A stretch of 64,000 nucleotides of DNA from Acidobacteriota bacterium (GTDB taxonomy: Bacteria; Acidobacteriota; Vicinamibacteria; Fen-336). The notes below the pieces were generated by a model. It ran no database searches, had not been told where the DNA came from, and saw only the letters and a list, made by a program, of their open reading frames with translations. Below are positions 28,116-38,766 of this stretch, piece by piece (within the stretch, counting starts at the first letter, position 1; the number at the start of each line of letters is the position of its first letter). A program made the translations under genes and the position numbers. The stretch lies in NCBI GenBank assembly GCA_022340585.1, contig JAJDNS010000061.1, positions 1 through 64,000 on the forward strand, read 5' to 3'.

Positions 28116-28157
28116 CGGCGCCGGAATCTCGTCGTTCCGCCCGTGATTCCGGCGCCG
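28116..28157. terminator. Two-way terminator hairpin between crp-like gene and hsp20
   Basis: Thirteen-base-pair perfect arms (28116-28128 and 28145-28157) flank a 16-base loop, between two convergent genes. The hsp20 stop codon follows the right arm at once. No T-tract is evident. Confidence 0.65.
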
Positions 28158-28601
28158 TCAGGATCGCGTCGCCTTGATCCGCCGCCCGCCCCGCGGTTTC
28201 ACCTTGGGCACCACCAGGCTCAGCAGCCCGTCCCGGATCTCGGCTCTCACCGACTCGGCGTCGACGTCCACATCGAACCGGAACGAGCGCACGAACGGCC
28301 CGTACTGGCGCTCCAGGCGGTGGAAGGTCGCCGAACGCCCCCCGGCGGGGTGACGCTCGCCACGCACGGTGAGCTCGCGACCTTCGACCTGGACGTCGAT
28401 GCTCTCGCGTGCCAGGCCGGGAAGCTCGATCTCGAGAAGGTACGCCTCCGGGGTGTCGAAGACGTCGGCCAGGGGGGCCCACCCGGGGGCGAGGGCGCCG
28501 AGGTCGTCGATCCCGCCGCGGCTCACGGTCTCGTCGAAGAGCCGGTTCATACGCTCCTGCAGGTCGAGGAGCTCCTTCAGGGGATCGGGACGGCGCGGCA
28601 T
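28158..28601 (-). CDS. Small heat-shock protein (Hsp20/alpha-crystallin)
   Basis: This 147-residue protein has a short N-arm (about 1-45) and then an alpha-crystallin domain (about 46-137). The signature strand reads Y-L-L-E-I-E-L-P-G-L at about 54-63, and the late D-G-L-L-S-L-V-V-P-K-V block matches the conserved G-V-L turn region with L-S in place of the usual T. It should bind unfolding proteins without ATP. The usual C-terminal I-x-I/V motif appears as R-I-K-A rather than a full I-x-V, which may weaken oligomer contacts. The ATG at 28601 is the only sensible start. mutS lies upstream on the same strand with only 14 bases between, so the genes may be co-transcribed. Confidence 0.9.
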   Translation of the reverse strand: MPRRPDPLKELLDLQERMNRLFDETVSRGGIDDLGALAPGWAPLADVFDTPEAYLLEIELPGLARESIDVQVEGRELTVRGERHPAGGRSATFHRLERQYGPFVRSFRFDVDVDAESVRAEIRDGLLSLVVPKVKPRGGRRIKATRS

Positions 28602-28615
28602 GGGACGAGTCTACC

Positions 28616-31252
<2,637 letters not shown>

Positions 31253-31313
31253 GGTGGGCTCCGGGTCCGGGGCGCCCCGAGGGAGCGGCTTCGCCGCCGT
31301 CGGGACAGTGGAG

Positions 31314-31319
31314 TATAAG
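31314..31319 (+). promoter_or_regulatory. -10 element of tsaB
   Basis: TATAAG ends six bases before the GTG at 31326, so the message should be leaderless. The mutS start lies 74 bases away on the other strand. Confidence 0.45.
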
Positions 31320-31325
31320 CTACCC

Positions 31326-31988
31326 GTGCAGATCCTCGCGGTGGACACCACGACGCCCCGGGGCAGTCTGGCGGTGGTGACCGACCAGGGCGTGGTGGCC
31401 GAGTCCCGGTCGACGACCCAGGAGGGCCACTCCGGCTGGTTGCTGTCGGCGGCGGACGCCGCCCTGCGGGGGCTCGGCCTCGAGGCTCGCGACCTCGACG
31501 GCTTCGCGGTCACCGTGGGTCCGGGCTCCTTCACCGGTCTGCGGGTGGGGATCAGCAGCGTCCAGGGCCTGGCGCTGGGTGCCGGGAAGCCCTGTGTGGG
31601 GGTGCCCTCCCTCGACGTCCTCGGACGGGCCGGCGCCGGCCGGGCACCGACGGTCGTGACGCTGGTGGACGCCCAGCGTGGGGAGGTGTTCGGGGGCGTC
31701 TACGACGGCGAGGGCCGCTCGGCCGGCGAGCCTCGGGTGGGCACGGTGGAGTCCCTGGTGGCGGACCTGGAAGACGAGGTGGCCTTCGTGGGAGACGGAG
31801 CGTTGCGCTACCGTGCCGAGATCGAGGCCCTCGTCGCCCGGGCGCGCTTTCCCGAGGTCGACCTCTTCCTGGCCGCGGGCCTCGGACGGGTGGCCCTCGA
31901 GGCGCTCCGGGAGGGACGAGGGTGCCCCCCGGGGGAGCTGAGGCCCCTCTATCTGCGCGCCCCGCACATTCGGAAACCCCGGCGGTGA
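31326..31988 (+). CDS. tsaB: tRNA threonylcarbamoyladenosine biosynthesis protein TsaB
   Basis: This 220-residue protein is the non-catalytic partner of TsaD in making t6A37 on ANN-decoding tRNAs. Its N-terminal ASKHA-type fold has I-L-A-V-D-T-T (about 3-9). G-P-G-S-F-T-G-L-R at about 66-74 is diagnostic of the family, and D-A-Q-R-G-E-V follows. The GTG at 31326 gives the canonical N-terminus. The stop overlaps rimI (GTGA), so the two are translated together; tsaB-rimI pairs are common in bacteria. tsaD is not in the window. Confidence 0.93.
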   Translation: MQILAVDTTTPRGSLAVVTDQGVVAESRSTTQEGHSGWLLSAADAALRGLGLEARDLDGFAVTVGPGSFTGLRVGISSVQGLALGAGKPCVGVPSLDVLGRAGAGRAPTVVTLVDAQRGEVFGGVYDGEGRSAGEPRVGTVESLVADLEDEVAFVGDGALRYRAEIEALVARARFPEVDLFLAAGLGRVALEALREGRGCPPGELRPLYLRAPHIRKPRR

Positions 31989-32461
31989 GAGACCCGCTGT
32001 GGCTGGGGCGTGCCACCGTCGAGGACTCGTCGGCACTGGCCGCCCTCGAGTCGGAGTGCTACAGCCATCCCTGGACCCTGGGGCAGTTTCAGGCGGAGCT
32101 GAGCTCCGGTCCCCCGGGGGCCGTGCTCGTCCTGCGGAGCCCGGTGCCCTCCGTCGCCGCGTGGCGGGGGATCGGGGCGTACTGCGTGTACCGCCTGGTC
32201 GTCGACGAGATGCACCTCCTGAACATCGCGGTCGCCCCCGGGTGGCGCCGTCGGGGAATCGCCCGCTGGCTCCTCGGCTTCGCCATTGGTCAGGCGGGGC
32301 GCGCCGGCGCGGTGCGGGCGCTCCTCGAGGTGCGGGAAGGCAATGTCGAGGCCCGGGCGCTCTACGCCGAGATGGGGTTCAGCCGCCTCGGAATGCGGCG
32401 TGCATACTACAGCGAGCCCGTCGAGAACGCGGTCGTTCTCACCCTCGACCCCCTTCCTTGA
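31985..32461 (+). CDS. rimI: Ribosomal protein S18 alanine N-acetyltransferase RimI
   Basis: This 158-residue GNAT acetyltransferase has a substrate-facing helix with H-P-W (about 28-30). The acetyl-CoA loop V-A-P-G-W-R-R-R-G-I-A-R is at about 80-91, and L-E-V-R-E-G-N-V-E-A-R-A-L-Y at about 112-125 is a strong RimI marker. It should acetylate the N-terminal alanine of S18 or related substrates. The GTG overlaps the tsaB stop. A nine-base-pair hairpin (32494-32522) lies 32 bases after the stop and probably ends the operon. Confidence 0.9.
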   Translation: MRDPLWLGRATVEDSSALAALESECYSHPWTLGQFQAELSSGPPGAVLVLRSPVPSVAAWRGIGAYCVYRLVVDEMHLLNIAVAPGWRRRGIARWLLGFAIGQAGRAGAVRALLEVREGNVEARALYAEMGFSRLGMRRAYYSEPVENAVVLTLDPLP

Positions 32462-32493
32462 AATCCCCGTCGGGCGCGTGCTACCGTGCCTAG

Positions 32494-32522
32494 CGGGGGA
32501 GGTGGGACCCCCGCCTCCCCCG
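32494..32522. terminator. Hairpin after rimI
   Basis: Perfect nine-base arms (CGGGGGAGG and CCTCCCCCG) flank an 11-base loop that contains a further GGG/CCC pair. There is no T-tract. It lies 62 bases before the DUF465 gene, so it could instead sit in that gene's leader. Confidence 0.5.
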
Positions 32523-32584
32523 TGCATGAAATGCCACGTCCAACCCGTCGGTCTCCGGTGAGACCGTCCGATCAGGAGGCGCCG

Positions 32585-32821
32585 ATGCCGCAGGAACCGG
32601 TTTCGCTCAGCAACAACCCCCTCCAGAGCGACGACGAGTACGTTCAGTTGGAGGTGCAGCATCACGAGTACGAAAGCCGACTGAGCGAGCTGGCCGAGAA
32701 GGCCGTCCTGACCGACGACGAGCAGTTCGAGGAAACGACTCTCAAGAAGAAGAAGCTGCAGATCAAGGACCGGATGCAGGCGATTGCCCGGCGCCAGCAG
32801 GGCGCCGAGGCGCACCCCTAG
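32585..32821 (+). CDS. DUF465/YdcH-type small protein
   Basis: This 78-residue, very charged protein is predicted to be one helical hairpin. The visible order is L-E-V-Q-H-H-E-Y-E-S-R-L-S-E-L (about 18-32), an acidic turn with D-D-E-Q-F-E-E, then K-K-K-K-L-Q-I-K-D-R-M. This fits DUF465 (YdcH), whose members have H-x3-D/E-x-R-I at the start and K-K-x-K-L-x-L-K-D at the end. Function is unknown. The ATG at 32585 has AGGAGG upstream, so it is well expressed if transcribed. Only 56 bases separate it from pssA, so it may be co-transcribed with the lipid gene. Confidence 0.8.
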   Translation: MPQEPVSLSNNPLQSDDEYVQLEVQHHEYESRLSELAEKAVLTDDEQFEETTLKKKKLQIKDRMQAIARRQQGAEAHP

Positions 32822-32877
32822 GTTCGGTCGCCCCCGCGCCCGCCCCCGGGCGACGACGGGGGCGGAGAGGCCACAAC

Positions 32878-33645
32878 GTGACACGCGTACGCCACTTCCG
32901 GCGCGGGGCCGCGATACTGCCCAGCATCTTCACGACCGGGAACCTGTTCCTGGGGTTCTGGGCGATCGTCAAGACGCTGGACGGCCACTACGCCCAGGCC
33001 GCCCCGCTCATCGGAATCGCGGTCTTCCTCGACATGCTCGACGGCAGGATCGCGCGGCTCACCGGCACGCAGAGCGCCTTCGGGGCCGAGCTCGACAGCC
33101 TCGCCGACGCCGTGTCCTTCGGCGTCGCCCCCGCGCTCCTGGCCTACGGATGGGCCCTGCACTCGGTGCCGCGGGCCGGCTGGCCGGCGGCCTTCATCTT
33201 CCTGGTGTGCGGGGTCCTCCGCCTCGCGCGCTTCAACGTCCAGAAGAACGTGGTGGACTCCCGGTTCTTCGTGGGCCTGCCCATCCCGGCCGCCGCCGCC
33301 CAGCTGGCGGCGATCGTCCTGTTCGCCCCCGGCGCGCCCTCCCGACAGTGGGTGGCAGTGCTGACCCTGGTCCTCGTGGTGGGCCTGGGCCTCCTGATGG
33401 TCGGGACCTTCCGCTACCATTCCTTCAAGGGAGTCGACCTCAGGCGTCGGCGCCGCTCGATCAGCGTCCTCGGGATCGCGATCGTGTTCCTCCTCGTGGC
33501 CCTCGATCCGAAGGTGTTCCTCCTCACCGTCACCAGCCTGTACACCCTCTCCGGGCCCGCCCTCTACGTGCTGGGTCTGGCCCGGCGCCGGGGCAAGAGG
33601 TCCAAGCCGGCGGTCGTCACGGAGGAGCCCCAGGCCGCTCCGTGA
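32878..33645 (+). CDS. pssA: CDP-diacylglycerol-serine O-phosphatidyltransferase
   Basis: This 255-residue inner-membrane enzyme makes phosphatidylserine, the precursor of phosphatidylethanolamine. The CDP-alcohol phosphotransferase motif D-G-x2-A-R-x8-G-x3-D-x3-D is complete (about 54-77: D-G-R-I-A-R, then G-A-E-L-D-S-L-A-D). About seven hydrophobic helices follow. GTG at 32878 is chosen by the fit to the family N-terminus (I-L-P-S-I-F-T-T-G-N). The stop overlaps the nudix start (GTGA). No psd gene is present nearby. Confidence 0.92.
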   Translation: MTRVRHFRRGAAILPSIFTTGNLFLGFWAIVKTLDGHYAQAAPLIGIAVFLDMLDGRIARLTGTQSAFGAELDSLADAVSFGVAPALLAYGWALHSVPRAGWPAAFIFLVCGVLRLARFNVQKNVVDSRFFVGLPIPAAAAQLAAIVLFAPGAPSRQWVAVLTLVLVVGLGLLMVGTFRYHSFKGVDLRRRRRSISVLGIAIVFLLVALDPKVFLLTVTSLYTLSGPALYVLGLARRRGKRSKPAVVTEEPQAAP

Positions 33646-34163
33646 GGCCGCTCCATCCGCAGGTGGGCGTCGGGGGTGTGGTGGTGCGGGACGGCCGTGT
33701 CCTCCTCGTGCGCAGGGGGAAGCCTCCCCTCGAGGGGCGCTGGTCGATTCCCGGGGGGACCGTGGAGCTGGGGGAGACGCTGGAGCAGGCCCTGGTTCGG
33801 GAGATGGCGGAGGAGACGGGTCTCGAGGTCGAGCCCCTCGAGGTCCTGACCGTCTTCGACCGGATCCAGCGCGAGGGCGGGCAAGTGGCCTGGCACCACG
33901 TGATCGTGGACTACCTGTGCCGGCGCGTCTCGGGAGAGGCCCGAGCGGCCTCGGATGCCCTCGAGGTGGCCTGGGCGGCGGCGGATCAGCTGGGGGCCTA
34001 CGACCTGACCGAGAAGGCCCTCGCGGTCGTGGCGGACGCGTTTCGCCTCTCCGAGGACCGAACAGGAATGCGGCCGGATGCTCTGGCCGAGGACACGATT
34101 CCGCCAGGGCAATCGTGTCCTCGGCCCAAGAGGGGGCTTGCCTCGGAGGAAGGGCAGGAGTAA
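33642..34163 (+). CDS. Nudix hydrolase with repeat-derived C-terminal tail
   Basis: The product is 173 residues. The Nudix box G-x5-E-x7-R-E-x2-E-E-x-G is complete at about 43-65 (G-G-T-V-E-L-G-E-T-L-E, then R-E-M-A-E-E-T-G). The fold is the ADP-ribose/MutT type; the substrate is unknown. The domain appears to end near residue 140. The remaining 33 residues come from DNA holding a perfect 16-base-pair inverted repeat (34085-34126), so the tail is likely an insertion-made extension. The GTG start overlaps the pssA stop and couples the genes. Confidence 0.87.
   Translation: MRPLHPQVGVGGVVVRDGRVLLVRRGKPPLEGRWSIPGGTVELGETLEQALVREMAEETGLEVEPLEVLTVFDRIQREGGQVAWHHVIVDYLCRRVSGEARAASDALEVAWAAADQLGAYDLTEKALAVVADAFRLSEDRTGMRPDALAEDTIPPGQSCPRPKRGLASEEGQE
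34085..34126. repeat. 16-base-pair perfect inverted repeat inside the nudix 3' end
   Basis: Arms 34085-34100 (GGCCGAGGACACGATT) and 34111-34126 flank a ten-base loop. It lies 37 bases before the nudix stop codon. As RNA it would form a very stable hairpin in the coding region. Confidence 0.9.
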
Positions 34164-34213
34164 CCTCAAGTCGATTCTTGCTCGAGGTGGGCAAGTCTGC
34201 CCCGGGGGGCGAA

Positions 34214-34663
34214 ATGCGGCGATCAGCGATCCTGGCGGTGGTGGTCTTCGGGGTGGTGGGCATCGCCGCGGCCGGCGAGAAGAAGCTGCCCCGGTCGGTG
34301 TCGCTGGTGGCGCGTCAGCCGGAAGCGGTGGAGCCCCATGCTTCGCTGGAAGCCCGCGAGACGCCCCCGCTGTCGCTGGTGGCACGCCAGCCGGACGCCG
34401 TGGAGCCCCACGCCTCGCTGGAGGCCCGCGAGACGCCCCTGCCGCTGTCGCTGGTGGCACGCCAGCCGGACGCCACGGAGCCCCACGCCTCGCTGGAGGC
34501 CCGCGAGACGCCCCTGCCGCTGTCGCTGGTGGCGCGCCAGCCGGACGCCGCGGAGCCCCACGCGTCGCTGGAGGCCCGCGAGACGCCCCTGCCGTTGTCG
34601 CTCGTCGGGCGTCAGCCGGAGGATGTCGAGCCGCACCCGGCGCTTCTCGTGGAGGAGCGCTAG
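34214..34663 (+). CDS. Secreted protein made of five tandem 25-residue repeats
   Basis: The 149-residue product has a signal peptide at about 4-20 (ending I-A-A-A). The rest is five repeats starting at residues 30, 54, 79, 104 and 129. The core unit is S-L-V-A-R-Q-P-D-A-x-E-P-H-A-S-L-E-A-R-E-T-P-L-P-L; the first is 24 residues and the last is divergent and ends E-E-R. The conserved R-Q-P, E-P-H and E-A-R-E-T-P blocks are separated by small residues, with no cysteine. I recognise no family. It could be a surface-stalk spacer, a repeat adhesin or a precursor cut into similar peptides. ATG at 34214 is chosen for its signal peptide, 50 bases after nudix. Nothing is predicted about partners. Confidence 0.6.
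   Translation: MRRSAILAVVVFGVVGIAAAGEKKLPRSVSLVARQPEAVEPHASLEARETPPLSLVARQPDAVEPHASLEARETPLPLSLVARQPDATEPHASLEARETPLPLSLVARQPDAAEPHASLEARETPLPLSLVGRQPEDVEPHPALLVEER
34301..34660 (+). repeat. Tandem 75-bp coding repeats
   Basis: Units begin at 34301 (72 bp), 34373, 34448, 34523 (75 bp each) and 34598 (partial, divergent). Middle units differ at only a few bases, so recent expansion is likely. Confidence 0.9.
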
Positions 34664-34716
34664 GGAACGGAGAACGGAGGCATCGCCATCAGTGTTCGAA
34701 CGTCGAGATGGCGATG

Positions 34717-35130
34717 CTATAAGCGATAGAGCATCCAATAGACAGCCACGCCCGAGAGTGAGACCCATCCCCAGAGGGGCAGCGTGAGGCGGGCGACCCT
34801 CCGGTGGGCGTCGAAGCGGCCGCGCAGGGCGCGGGCGAGGGTCAGAAGGACCAGAGGCACGATCACCACGGCGAGGATCGTGTGGCTGATGAGAACGGTG
34901 AAGTAGACGGTGCGGAGCGGGCCCTCGCCGGTGAAGCGCACCGAGCCCGCCTGGGCGTGGTAGAGGAGGTAGGACGCGAGGAAGACGGCGGAGCAGGCGA
35001 GGGCGGCGAGCATGGCCCGCCGGTGCCCTTCGCGTCGGCCGCTCCGGATGAGGCACCACCCGACCAGGAGGCAGACGGCGCTGGAGGCGTTGAGGATCGC
35101 GTTGAGGGTGGGGAGGTCGGTCGCGCTCAT
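34717..35130 (-). CDS. DUF420-family membrane protein
   Basis: This 137-residue protein has four predicted membrane helices (about 8-28, 40-58, 75-98 and 115-133). H-x-Q-A-G and H-T-I-L-A blocks hold histidines within or near helices. The shape and the linkage to ctaB match DUF420 (YozB/CtaM-like) proteins tied to cytochrome oxidase assembly. The ATG at 35130 overlaps the ctaB stop (ATGA), so it is co-translated with heme O synthase. It is the last gene of the PQQ-propeller, ctaB, DUF420 operon. No oxidase subunit gene is in the window. Confidence 0.8.
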   Translation of the reverse strand: MSATDLPTLNAILNASSAVCLLVGWCLIRSGRREGHRRAMLAALACSAVFLASYLLYHAQAGSVRFTGEGPLRTVYFTVLISHTILAVVIVPLVLLTLARALRGRFDAHRRVARLTLPLWGWVSLSGVAVYWMLYRL

Positions 35131-36017
35131 CGGGTGACGTCCTGGAAGCGAGCGGCCAGGAGCAGGGAGCAGAGGGCGGGAAGGTAGAGGACGGAGGCCA
35201 GGAAGAGCCCCCGTGCCGCGGCGAGGTCGCGAGCGCTCACGAGGCGGACGGCAAACAGGGTGAGGGCCACGCCGAGGACGAAGGCCCCCCCCAGGTACCA
35301 CGCTCCCCCCAGTCCGGCCGCGGCCGCGGCCATGCTGACGAGCAGGAGGGCGAGGCTGTGGACGACGGTCTGGCGTGCGGTGAAGCCCCCTTCGCGATCC
35401 ACCACCGGGAGCATGGGGAACCCGGCGCGGGCGTAGTCGTCCCGGTAGAGCCACGCGATGGCGAGGAAGTGGGGGATCTGCCAGAGAAAGAGGATGGCGA
35501 AGAGGACGAACGCGGCGCCGTCCAAGGAGCCGCGGGCCGCCGCCCAGCCGATGACCGGGGGCAGGGCGCCGGGTACCGCCCCCACGAGCGTGGACAGGGG
35601 CGTGCGCCGCTTGAGGGGGGTGTAGACCGCCAGGTAGCTCACCAGCGTGACCGCGGCCACCGCCGCAGCGAGGGGCCGAGCGCCCCACATGAGGACCGCG
35701 AGCCCGAGGGCGCTCAGCGCCCCCCCGAAGACGCTGGCGTCGGCGGCGGACACCCGTCCCGCGGGAAGGGGACGGTCGCGGGTCCGAAGCATCAGGGCAT
35801 CCGTGCCCCGCTCCAGAACCTGGTTCAGGACCGCCGCCCCCGACGCGACCAGGCCGGTCCCGAGAAGGCTGACGAGCAGGGCGGGGAGGGGGACCGGGCC
35901 CACCGAGGCGGTGACGAAGCCGACCAGGGTCGTGAACAGGACCATGGCCGTGATCCGTGGCTTGGTCAGCTGGACCCAGTCACGAAGGGCGACACGGCCG
36001 AGGGTGAGGGCGGTCAT
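35127..36017 (-). CDS. ctaB: Heme O synthase (protoheme IX farnesyltransferase)
   Basis: This 296-residue UbiA-family prenyltransferase farnesylates heme B for heme-copper oxidases. The first metal-binding motif is N-Q-V-L-E-R-G-T-D-A-L-M-x-R-T-x2-R-P-L-P-A-G at about 63-85, with E in place of the common first aspartate. The second is Y-R-D-D-Y-A-R-A-G-F-P-M-L-P at about 192-205. About eight to nine membrane helices are present. ATG at 36017 fits the conserved N-terminus; the longer frame upstream covers another gene. It is preceded 32 bases upstream by the PQQ-propeller gene and overlaps DUF420. Confidence 0.93.
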   Translation of the reverse strand: MTALTLGRVALRDWVQLTKPRITAMVLFTTLVGFVTASVGPVPLPALLVSLLGTGLVASGAAVLNQVLERGTDALMLRTRDRPLPAGRVSAADASVFGGALSALGLAVLMWGARPLAAAVAAVTLVSYLAVYTPLKRRTPLSTLVGAVPGALPPVIGWAAARGSLDGAAFVLFAILFLWQIPHFLAIAWLYRDDYARAGFPMLPVVDREGGFTARQTVVHSLALLLVSMAAAAAGLGGAWYLGGAFVLGVALTLFAVRLVSARDLAAARGLFLASVLYLPALCSLLLAARFQDVTR

Positions 36018-36049
36018 GGCGAACCCGTAGTCTAGCAGGCCGTCGTGGG

Positions 36050-37159
36050 CTAGGGAGGGGGGGGCGGCGCGTCGGGCGGTGGCGTGGGGAGGGCCCCTGG
36101 CGGCGGGTCGGGTGGCAGCGAGAAGGCCACGACGGAGCGGTTGCGCAGGCCGACGAAGATCCGGCCGCCCTCGACCAGGGGGGGGGTCCGGATCTGGGCG
36201 TCGGTGCGCAGGGTCCCCGCGGACTCGCCGGTGTCGAGAAAGAACCCGAGGATCTCGTTCTCGTGGCAGGCGATGACGATGTGACCCTCGACCAGGAGGG
36301 GGCCGGACAGCGGCCGCGAGGGCAGCGGCGTGCGCCAGGCGAGGTTGCCTCCCCGGGTGAGGCCGTAGAGGACCGCGTCGAAGGAGGCGAAGAGCACCTG
36401 ATCCGGGAGGAGGAGGCCCGGGGACTGGATGTCCGCCCCGACTCTCCAGGCCCATCCCTTCTGGCCCTTGTCCAGCTTCAGCTCGCGGATCAAGCGCTCG
36501 GTGGTGCCCAGGTAGACCCGCCGCCGCTTCTCGTCCACGAGGGGCGGGGCGACCAGGGGCCCGGCCGTCCGGTGGGCCCAGAGGGGGATGCCGGTGGCGC
36601 GATCCCGGCAGTAGAGGGTGCCGTCCGCCTCTCCGGTCAGGAGGCGCGCGGTGGTGGCCACCGGCGGGGCGGTGACGTCGGACACCGTTCCCTGCCTCCA
36701 CAGCTCCCGGCCGGTCTCCACGTCCAGGGCGGCCAGGCCCTTCCCCGCGACGTAGAGGCGGTCCCCGTCGAGGACCGCCGGCAGGTCCCCGACGATCCCG
36801 GTCTCGGTGGTCCATCGCGGTGTTCCGTCCCGGGGCTTCAGACTCCAGACGGTTCCGTCGTTCTCCCGCAGCACGAGCCGGCCGCGGACGGCGCTGAGGC
36901 GCCCGGGCCGGTCCTCGACCGTCCAGTGGGCGGTTCCCGACGTCTGGTCGAACGCAGTGACGCGGCCGTCGCGGGTGGCTACGTAGAGGCGGCGACCATC
37001 GGCGGCCAGCGGAGGCACCACGTAGTCGGCCACCTCCACCCGCCAGACGGGCGCCATGGGGAACAGCGGAGCGGGGGGAGGCGCCTGTCGGCCGGCGCAG
37101 GCCGCCGCGGGGAGACCGAGGCAGAGGAGGGCGAGGGAACGCTTCAAGGCGGATCGCAC
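36050..37159 (-). CDS. PQQ-like beta-propeller lipoprotein
   Basis: The 369-residue product has signal peptide and lipobox A-A-A-C at about 18-21. A seven- or eight-bladed propeller follows, with repeats such as R-L-Y-V-A-T-R-D-G-R-V-T-A-F-D and G-x-x-L-W. The C-terminal 25 residues are a proline-rich tail. It resembles BamB and other PQQ-like scaffolds; no PQQ ligand set is obvious. The GTG at 37159 lies within the apparent -10 TATAGT (37163-37158), so the real start may be the TTG at 37147 (K-R-S-L follows). It heads the operon with ctaB and DUF420 and diverges from guaA. Confidence 0.8.
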   Translation of the reverse strand: MRSALKRSLALLCLGLPAAACAGRQAPPPAPLFPMAPVWRVEVADYVVPPLAADGRRLYVATRDGRVTAFDQTSGTAHWTVEDRPGRLSAVRGRLVLRENDGTVWSLKPRDGTPRWTTETGIVGDLPAVLDGDRLYVAGKGLAALDVETGRELWRQGTVSDVTAPPVATTARLLTGEADGTLYCRDRATGIPLWAHRTAGPLVAPPLVDEKRRRVYLGTTERLIRELKLDKGQKGWAWRVGADIQSPGLLLPDQVLFASFDAVLYGLTRGGNLAWRTPLPSRPLSGPLLVEGHIVIACHENEILGFFLDTGESAGTLRTDAQIRTPPLVEGGRIFVGLRNRSVVAFSLPPDPPPGALPTPPPDAPPPPP

Positions 37160-37163
37160 TATA
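37158..37163 (-). promoter_or_regulatory. -10 element of the PQQ-propeller gene
   Basis: TATAGT on the minus strand overlaps the annotated GTG. Transcription would begin near 37151, favouring a downstream TTG start at 37147. Confidence 0.4.
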
Positions 37164-37201
37164 CACCGTCCGGCGGGCCCGGGTGGTCGGACCGCGGAGG
37201 G

Positions 37202-37207
37202 TATAAT
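37202..37207 (+). promoter_or_regulatory. -10 element of guaA
   Basis: A perfect TATAAT lies 20 bases before the ATG; no good -35 is visible. The leader of about 14 bases contains a weak GGGAAG. Confidence 0.5.
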
Positions 37208-37227
37208 CCGGCGATCCGGGAAGCTCG

Positions 37228-38766
37228 ATGGAAAGAGACACGATCGCCATTCTGGATTTCGGCTCCCAGTACACCCAGCTGATCGCGCGGCGGCTCCGCG
37301 AGCTGCAGGTGTACTCCGAGATCCTCCCGCCGAACACCAAAGCGGAGGCGCTCAGTGCTCGTGGCCCCCGGGGGATCGTTCTCTCCGGGGGACCGGACAG
37401 CGTGCACCAGAGGGGGGCGCCCCGGTGCGACCGGAAGATCTTCACCCTCGGTCTACCGATCATGGGGATCTGCTACGGGATGCAGCTCATGAGCCACGTG
37501 CTCGGGGGCGTGGTCCAGCGGGCCGGACACCGGGAGTACGGCCAGGCCCTGTTCCTGCCCCGAAAGGGGGGGACCCTGTTCCGGGGGCTGCGGCCGCGGA
37601 CCCGGGTCTGGATGAGCCACGGCGACGACATCCGGCGCGCCCCGGAGGGGTTCAAGGTGGTGGGAGCCAGCGAGACCAACCCCATCGCGGCGATCGAGGA
37701 CCCGGACCGTCGCTTCTACGGGATGCTCTTCCATCCCGAGGTGGTGCACAGCGAAGAGGGGACCGCGGTCCTGGGAAACTTCCTCGACGTTTGCGGATGC
37801 GAGCGCGACTGGAACGCCGCGTCCTTCGTCGAAGAGGCGACAGAGGCGATCCGCAAGCAGGTGGGCCCGAAGGGGAAGGTGATCTGTGCTCTCTCCGGGG
37901 GGGTCGACTCCTCGGTTGCCGCGATGCTGGTGCAGAGGGCGATCGGTGACCGGCTGACCTGCGTGTTCGTGGACAACGGCCTGCTCCGCAAGGAGGAAGC
38001 CAAGCAGGTGCGCAAGCGCTTCGCGGAGCGGCTCCATCTCAAGGTGGTGTTCGTCGACGCGTCGAAGCGCTTTCTCGCCAGGCTCAAGGGCGTGGCCAAC
38101 CCCGAGCGGAAACGCAAGATCATCGGCCGGGAGTTCATCGAGGTCTTCAAGTCCTCGATGCGGCGGGTGGGGAAGGCCGAGTTCCTGGCCCAGGGGACGC
38201 TGTACCCCGACGTGATCGAGTCGACCTCGGTCCGCGGTCCCTCGGCGGTGATCAAGAGCCACCACAACGTGGGGGGGCTGCCCAGGTCGCTCAAGTTCAA
38301 GCTGGTGGAGCCCCTGCGCTGGCTCTTCAAGGACGAGGTCCGGAAGGTGGGTCTCGAGCTCGGTCTCGACGACGAGTTCGTGCACCGCCAGCCCTTTCCC
38401 GGCCCCGGCCTCGCCGTGCGCTGCATCGGCGCGGTGACGAAGGATCGACTCGACCTCTTGCGGGCGGCCGACGCGATCTTCGTAGAGGAGATCAAGCGGG
38501 CCGGTCTCTACCGAAAGATGTGGCAGTCCTTCGCGGTCCTGCTTCCGGTGCGCTCGGTGGGGGTGATGGGGGACGACCGCACCTACCAGTACACGGTCGC
38601 GCTGCGGGCCGTGGAGTCCCTCGACGGGATGACCGCGGACTGGGTCCGCCTGCCCTACGACCTCGTGGCCAGGGTCTCGAGCCGGATCGTCAACGAGGTG
38701 CACGGCATCAACCGGGTCGTCTACGACGTGAGCACCAAGCCCCCGTCCACGATCGAGTGGGAATGA
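37228..38766 (+). CDS. guaA: GMP synthase (glutamine-hydrolysing)
   Basis: This 512-residue enzyme converts XMP to GMP. The class I amidotransferase domain (about 1-190) has catalytic C82 in G-I-C-Y-G-M and the H-P-E of the triad at about 171-173. The ATP-PPase domain has the P-loop S-G-G-V-D-S-S at about 226-232. The dimerisation domain at the C-terminus ends [17 protein letters not shown], the family's signature end. Full length with no disruption. It is first in a run with dnaE (overlap ATGA) and accA, so nucleotide, DNA and fatty-acid synthesis genes share a transcript. Confidence 0.96.
   Translation: MERDTIAILDFGSQYTQLIARRLRELQVYSEILPPNTKAEALSARGPRGIVLSGGPDSVHQRGAPRCDRKIFTLGLPIMGICYGMQLMSHVLGGVVQRAGHREYGQALFLPRKGGTLFRGLRPRTRVWMSHGDDIRRAPEGFKVVGASETNPIAAIEDPDRRFYGMLFHPEVVHSEEGTAVLGNFLDVCGCERDWNAASFVEEATEAIRKQVGPKGKVICALSGGVDSSVAAMLVQRAIGDRLTCVFVDNGLLRKEEAKQVRKRFAERLHLKVVFVDASKRFLARLKGVANPERKRKIIGREFIEVFKSSMRRVGKAEFLAQGTLYPDVIESTSVRGPSAVIKSHHNVGGLPRSLKFKLVEPLRWLFKDEVRKVGLELGLDDEFVHRQPFPGPGLAVRCIGAVTKDRLDLLRAADAIFVEEIKRAGLYRKMWQSFAVLLPVRSVGVMGDDRTYQYTVALRAVESLDGMTADWVRLPYDLVARVSSRIVNEVHGINRVVYDVSTKPPSTIEWE

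Noticed and set aside
32462..32584. Riboswitch ahead of the DUF465 gene
   Set aside because: Only a simple hairpin is present after rimI. No known aptamer core was recognised, and a terminator role is simpler.
34338..34787. Open frames on both strands across the 75-bp repeats
   Set aside because: Repeat length is a multiple of three, so all frames stay open. Only the 34214 frame has a signal peptide and a natural start.
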